From NCBI GenBank assembly GCA_963457665.1, contig OY735207.1:47781696-47845695 (forward strand): 64,000 bases of DNA. The letters are read 5' to 3'. The notes beneath the pieces were generated by a model. That model made no database searches, was not told the DNA's origin, and saw nothing but the letters and a program-made list of their open reading frames with translations. The stretch is from Thysanoteuthis rhombus (lineage: Eukaryota; Mollusca; Cephalopoda; Oegopsida; Thysanoteuthidae). Shown one piece after another: positions 59,290 through 64,000 of the stretch (its first letter is position 1; the number at the start of each line of letters is the position of its first letter). Both the position numbers and the translations under genes were made by a program.

Positions 59290-61213
59290 CGTCTTTAATA
59301 TCTGAATGATCATTTTTCATGTGACCTCTGTTAAAGATAGACTGGGCAGTTGGGTTAAATTGAGAAGTATAATATTTGGCAGATGGATATAAAGCATTTT
59401 TCTGTACATGAACCTCTGCAGAAACATCTGGAAAAATGTGCCTTACATTTCAAAAGATTGGCTTGATAACTTGTTCATTTGTACATCCAGGAAGTCATTA
59501 AAAACTTGAAGGAAAAAAAATATATAGTTTAAGCAAGTACGCATGCGCACACGAGAATCTAGCGAGATATCTTTAATCAGACTAATTCTCTTTTCAGTGT
59601 GCAGTTACCATAACGATCAGGCATCCAGCAGATTGTAGTGCTTGGCTGAGTGGCGCAAACATCCGTTTTCATTTTGGTTTTTCCTCCAAGTCATTTCACT
59701 ATTTTCCTCTCTGAGAAATTCGTTGACACGACTACCAAATATTGATGCAGTGATGATGAGTTAAGTGAAACATTATGAAATCCCTTTTTTATAAATCAGC
59801 AATGGGAATCTTTGGCAAATGTCATCAATTTGTTATTTGCTTTCAAAATTCGAACTAAGACAATCTTGAAGGGCAAATGTTTAAGAAAAAAAAAGGTTGT
59901 CAAAAGATTCATCTGATTTATATAATATGAAATATCATTTTCTGTCTGTCTGACAAAAACAAGCATCTGGTTAATGAGTTAACTGCTGATACCGGTTAAG
60001 TTTGATTGGCTGGGCTTCGTTGGAGTAGTTGTTTTTTTTTTTCAGTTTGCTCATTTCACGTATAATGATACCCGACAGTCCCGGACGCTAAACATGTCAA
60101 GGACTGATGACAATAGGAGGCCAAAACAGTCTTGGCGTTGATGTCAGATTTTGTGCCATTCAACTCCTTGTTAGCGCTGTCCGTCGCTGAAAGCTTTGAT
60201 TTTTGTCAATCTCCCGTTTCCATCATATTTGATCTACCTTTACTTCGACGCGTAAATCATAGATGTTTTACTCCAAGTCCATGGTTAGCAAGCAAGCAAT
60301 AACTCACAGTTGGTTAGACCGGTAAATCAGGAGGTTCTTGGAATTGAGGATTCATGGAAGATAGAAGTTTTGTTAATTACTCAGTTACTTCAGGCATTTC
60401 TAATCCAAAATATCTCAGGTCAAGACAATGAATCTAAAATAACTAGTGAGAGTGAGCAACAGTCAGGATAAATGAGAATTTATTAAGCGAAGCTCTTGAA
60501 CGCAAAAGTGGTTCTAGTTTAGAGGCACAGGCCCTTGGTTAGACATCGTTTTAGTCATTGAAATACGATTTAATTTACAGCTATGGGGGGTTGTATAATG
60601 ATTTCCAAGAAAATAGATTTTGTTGTTATCCGCCTCGTAGCTGAAATAATCATGTATGCCCCACTTGAGGTCGAAGTTTGCGACGAGTTTGAAAAAACAT
60701 CGAATACTGGGTCTCTAGACAAGCAAGCAAACCTGCCCCATTCAGAAGGGTATCTTCTCGCAATCAGTTTACAAACGTTTCTACATAACTTGCCTTGGAT
60801 TTCCCTAAGCTAAATCTGATTAATGTCGATGGTTAGTTGATTGACGACTTGATATCACCAATACTAATTATTTTGAAATTACTATGCCTTACTAATCCAA
60901 TGAGAGTTAATAGGGAGATAGAATATTGCGTAGCGTCAAAAATGGGGTGCATGCAATGATTATCCAACTCAACAGTGATGATAGTCTGCAGGACAAGTTT
61001 GCTGATCATTGCTCAACGGCAAGACCTCTCTGATATTCAAGCTTAGATTAATCTAGCACAAAGCCTGAAAATGTGGAAAGCCAGGTGAATATCGAATTCC
61101 CCGGGGGGTAAATGTTTATGCGACAAGTTTGCTAACCTGATAAGTTTATATTTAGTTGGTCAAAGGAAATAAGTAATAGTGGATACATAGGATGGTATCT
61201 CCATTAGCATATA
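59290..61213. other. No feature recognised
   Basis: No repeats recognised. A 76-codon frame near 60.58-60.81 kb has a balanced composition but no domain. Confidence 0.35.
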
Positions 61214-61215
61214 TA

Positions 61216-61243
61216 AATGTGTGTGTGTGTGTGTGTGTGTGTG
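61216..61243 (+). repeat. (TG)n microsatellite
   Basis: Fourteen TG units preceded by 'gcatatataaa', again AT then GT. Confidence 0.95.
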
Positions 61244-61244
61244 T

Positions 61245-61640
61245 TAACAAAACTTTGAGAAGTCTGGCACAATGCTATTGATGTGGGACATCCAGTGAGT
61301 ACCGAACTCATTAGAAAAGTAATGATGTGAGACTATCTTGCTTACCATCACTTCGCACTACGGTGTCCATTACGGCACAAGGCAACAAAAAGATTGAACT
61401 TGCTATCTATTACTCCCCAGTGAAGTATCCTAGCTTATTACAATACAATGTTGCAAGCATATGACATTCACTGGGAATCAAACTCACTACAGTGCTGCCA
61501 TTACCCCACAGATTTCACTCATCGTGGTATAATGCCACGAGTGTAGGACACCAAGTGAATATTGAACTCATTGCACAAGTAATAGACTGCCTGCCGTAGA
61601 TACTAACTATGAATTTATAGCAAGGAGCTCTAATTTATTA
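61245..61640 (-). repeat. Cluster of SINE-1 copies
   Basis: Three partial copies in minus orientation. One has the 'gatggtaagcaagatagtc' head, 'gagttcggtactcac' B-box region and 'tggatgtcccacat' tail. One has 'ggggtaatggcagcac', 'gagtttgattcccag' and 'tgaatgtcatatgc'. One has 'gagttcaatattcact' and 'tggtgtcctacactcgtggc'. Spacing of about 110-130 bases suggests tandem SINE or local duplication. Confidence 0.55.
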
Positions 61641-61660
61641 ATGCAGAAACACATTGAATA

Positions 61661-61957
61661 ACTAGCTAGATAGATAGATAGATTGATGGATAGATAGTGT
61701 GAGACGGATATTTTCGTGAACCTATCAATAATGCATCCTCATGGAACCAAACTGATACGCAGATTTGTTGGTCCCATGAGAGGGATAGCAAGTTAGCTCA
61801 CTACATAGATAGATAGATAGATTGATAGATAGATAGATAGACAGACAGATAGATAGATATTTTCGTAAGCCCACCCACAACGCATCCTCACAGAACCAAA
61901 TTGATGAGCAAATTTGCTGGCTGCGTGGGAGAGACATCTAGCAAGCCAACTAGATAG

Positions 61958-62022
<65 letters not shown>

Positions 62023-62122
62023 AGGATAGATAGAGATTCTCTTGAACCCACCGACAATGCATCCTCGTGAAACCGAATTGATATGCAAATTTGTTGGCCA
62101 CATGAGTGGAACATATTATTAA
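61661..62122 (+). repeat. Higher-order repeat: (GATA)n plus 93-bp unit, three times
   Basis: Three consecutive modules, each a GATA array (short, medium, about 80 bases) followed by a unit of about 90 bases: 'ttttcgtgaacc', 'aatgcatcctcatggaacca', 'attgatatgcaaatttgttg' and 'gccacatgag'. The non-repeat units are about 80-85% alike. The Tyr-Leu-Ser-Ile frames are repeat translations. Confidence 0.85.
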
Positions 62123-62124
62123 CA

Positions 62125-62510
62125 AAGCCTAGATACAATAGCAAAGTAGTCATCCAATGAACGTAGGGAGAGAAAATGCATTACTTTCTGGCTACACGAG
62201 CTAGGCTATCCGCAGCTCTCTTCTACTGTCAACAACTTGGCAGCGCATAGAAGGCGGTAAGTGCGTGGAATGGCACACACAAATCCAGCTGCTGACTCAT
62301 AGGGAGATTTAAAGGTCACATTCAGCGTAGTTATGATATTCTCACAAATCACAGTAAGGGGGAACTATTCATTTTCTTAATCGATAGAGTCATGGTTAGA
62401 TGAAAATAAGACACAAGCAAAACGTTTTGCCGCCACGCTGTTCATTCATACAAAGTTTCCCGCGATCTTCTGAGCCTCGCTAACATAAAGTTTCTGATGT
62501 ACTTAGTAAC
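62125..62510. other. No feature recognised
   Basis: A spacer between microsatellites. Confidence 0.35.
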
Positions 62511-62513
62511 TGT

Positions 62514-62548
62514 TCTATCTCATCTCATCTCATCTCATCTCTCTCTCA

Positions 62549-62584
<36 letters not shown>

Positions 62585-62628
62585 TCCTCTCTCTATCTAT
62601 CCATCTATCTGTCTATCTATCTATCTGC
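62514..62628 (+). repeat. (CTCAT)n-(CT)n-(TATC)n composite array
   Basis: Four CTCAT units, a CT run, then CTAT/CTGT tetranucleotides. TATC is the complement of the GATA motif found 500 bases upstream. Confidence 0.93.
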
Positions 62629-62873
62629 ATATATGAATACTTTCATACACATGCATATACACACCTGGGTACGCAAATAAGTCTTCAACCCAATAATGGA
62701 AGAAAAAAAAAGCATTTATCTTACGCAACACGTATTTATTTTTTATATGATCCCCTTGTCTTTGAAATTAACCAAGCAGTTTTAGATCAAACATTATACA
62801 GCGGAGATTTCAGATCAAAATCTAGCTAATAAATCTGTCAGACGGAAGTAATGGTACACAATTATGGACAAAT

Positions 62874-62875
<2 letters not shown>

Positions 62876-62916
<41 letters not shown>
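62876..62916 (+). repeat. (CT)n microsatellite
   Basis: About 20 pure CT units. Confidence 0.95.
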
Positions 62917-62918
<2 letters not shown>

Positions 62919-62919
62919 G

Positions 62920-64000
62920 GTATGTTCTAAGATCTGCCTATTCTCAGACTCAGTTTCAAACGTAAGTCACCAGTGAGACTGAATTGAGAAGTTACATCCT
63001 GCAGAGATAGCTTCCTCCCAAAAAATATCTAAAATGAATTCAGGGTGACATACGTATAAAATAAAAACGGAAATTAATAAAAATCATTCGAAAACGAATC
63101 CAGAATATATTATTATCATTATTACTGAGCCTTCTTCGTCAAATACATTTTTTTTTGTAACTTACATCATAAGTAAGCCCTGTTTCAAAAATATCAAATG
63201 TTGTGTAGTAGATAACGACATCCATATACAATACATCATGACCCAATATAGAATAACAAAGTATATGTACGACATAAGCTATATATTAGAATCTTGGCTG
63301 AAAGGGAGGTGGTGTTTGATCAACACTGCTTGGGAGCACTGATGATGTAATTGTTTTTCTTCTATAATCTCCTAAACAGTTACATGGCAAATAAGTGCTG
63401 ATCCCAACGAGAGAAAACTTACGTAGTGTGACATAATAACAAAATATATGTAAGACATGAAAAAAAAAGCAATGAAGAAGAATTACATAAATAACATTAA
63501 CAGATATTTGGGATTAACAGATATAAGTGACTCAAATGACGGAGAAGAAAATTCGAAATAGTGCTTTAATGTGTTCATAGTATGTAGAGTTATAAAGCTT
63601 TTGACTCTTTATATGTATATACATATATATGTATATGCGTGTATGTGTGTGTGTGTTTCCCCTAATGTAAGTTGGCTTTTGACTTGGAGATGCAGACCAC
63701 CATATCTTACATAAAAGTATAACATATTCATCGACAATTGTTTCAAAGGGTGTGTTTTCATCAAAATGCAACGTTTCAAGAATGGATCGTGATGAGTAAG
63801 CTTCTTTTTTTTTTTTTGTGAGCTTTAATAACGCCAGAAAGGTAGTTCATGTCAAATCCTCTTTTCCAAATTTACCACCTTGCCTCTTGCAGCCAATTAC
63901 GAGAATCTGTCATGACGGAAAGATTACCGGAAGGGATTCTATTCTTGTTCTACGGCTATCTTTAACAATTTTTTAAAGATTTGTCGATGATTGTTTCCTG
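62920..64000. other. No gene; small composite repeat
   Basis: Contains a (TATATG)(GT)n composite at about 63.60-63.66 kb and a T-run near 63.81 kb. No transposon motif or gene was recognised before the window ends. Confidence 0.4.

Overview
This looks like non-coding DNA from a large, repeat-rich, AT-rich invertebrate genome. I could not name the species. The dense (AC)n(AT)n, (AG)n and (GATA)n arrays, the many decayed RTE-type and restriction-like-endonuclease (RLE) non-LTR retrotransposons, the Tc1/mariner relics and a tRNA-like SINE fit a metazoan such as a mollusc or another lophotrochozoan. That placement is an inference from style, not from a diagnostic gene. I found no convincing host protein-coding exon, no rRNA gene and no functional tRNA. 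Two short open stretches (about 17.24-17.46 kb and 24.09-24.30 kb) are listed only as weak exon candidates. The window is best read as intergenic or deep intronic sequence.

Layout. 0-8 kb: a copy of an unclassified repeat (here Rep-A), a mariner transposase relic, composite microsatellites, a 3' RTE relic with a 98-bp (ATG)n tail, and a 62-bp minisatellite that appears to have grown out of a SINE. 8-12.2 kb: AT-rich, nothing recognised. 12.2-14.9 kb: a T-rich degenerate minisatellite with an RTE relic inside it, switching to a C/T-rich block. 15-16.6 kb: an RTE 3' end next to a degenerate Tc1-like transposase. 16.6-24.4 kb: mostly featureless, except two pairs of CACGTG boxes, each pair with a 6-bp spacer. 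24.4-30.7 kb: the main feature, five same-orientation pieces of one RLE retrotransposon family, most separated by (ATT)n blocks. 31-33 kb: two RTE 3' ends flanking a locally GC-rich block. 33-50 kb: SINE and tRNA-like relics, composite microsatellites, a foldback with an (AT)n core, a second Tc1/mariner-superfamily relic and RTE relics. 50-53 kb: Rep-A, a 104-bp duplication and the best-preserved RTE 3' end. 55-59.3 kb: four RTE relics, including one RT domain with intact FADD. 61-62.1 kb: a SINE cluster running into a higher-order (GATA)n array.

How the parts interact. The RLE family seems to use its own (ATT/AAT)n tail, or pre-existing (AAT)n repeats, as a landing site, so each 5'-truncated copy sits in the microsatellite tail of the previous one. 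RTE copies (12 pieces) are almost all 3'-anchored and end in (GAT/ATG)n, so they also seed microsatellites. The SINE seeds a minisatellite. The common theme is retrotransposon 3' ends creating simple repeats that then attract or host further insertions.
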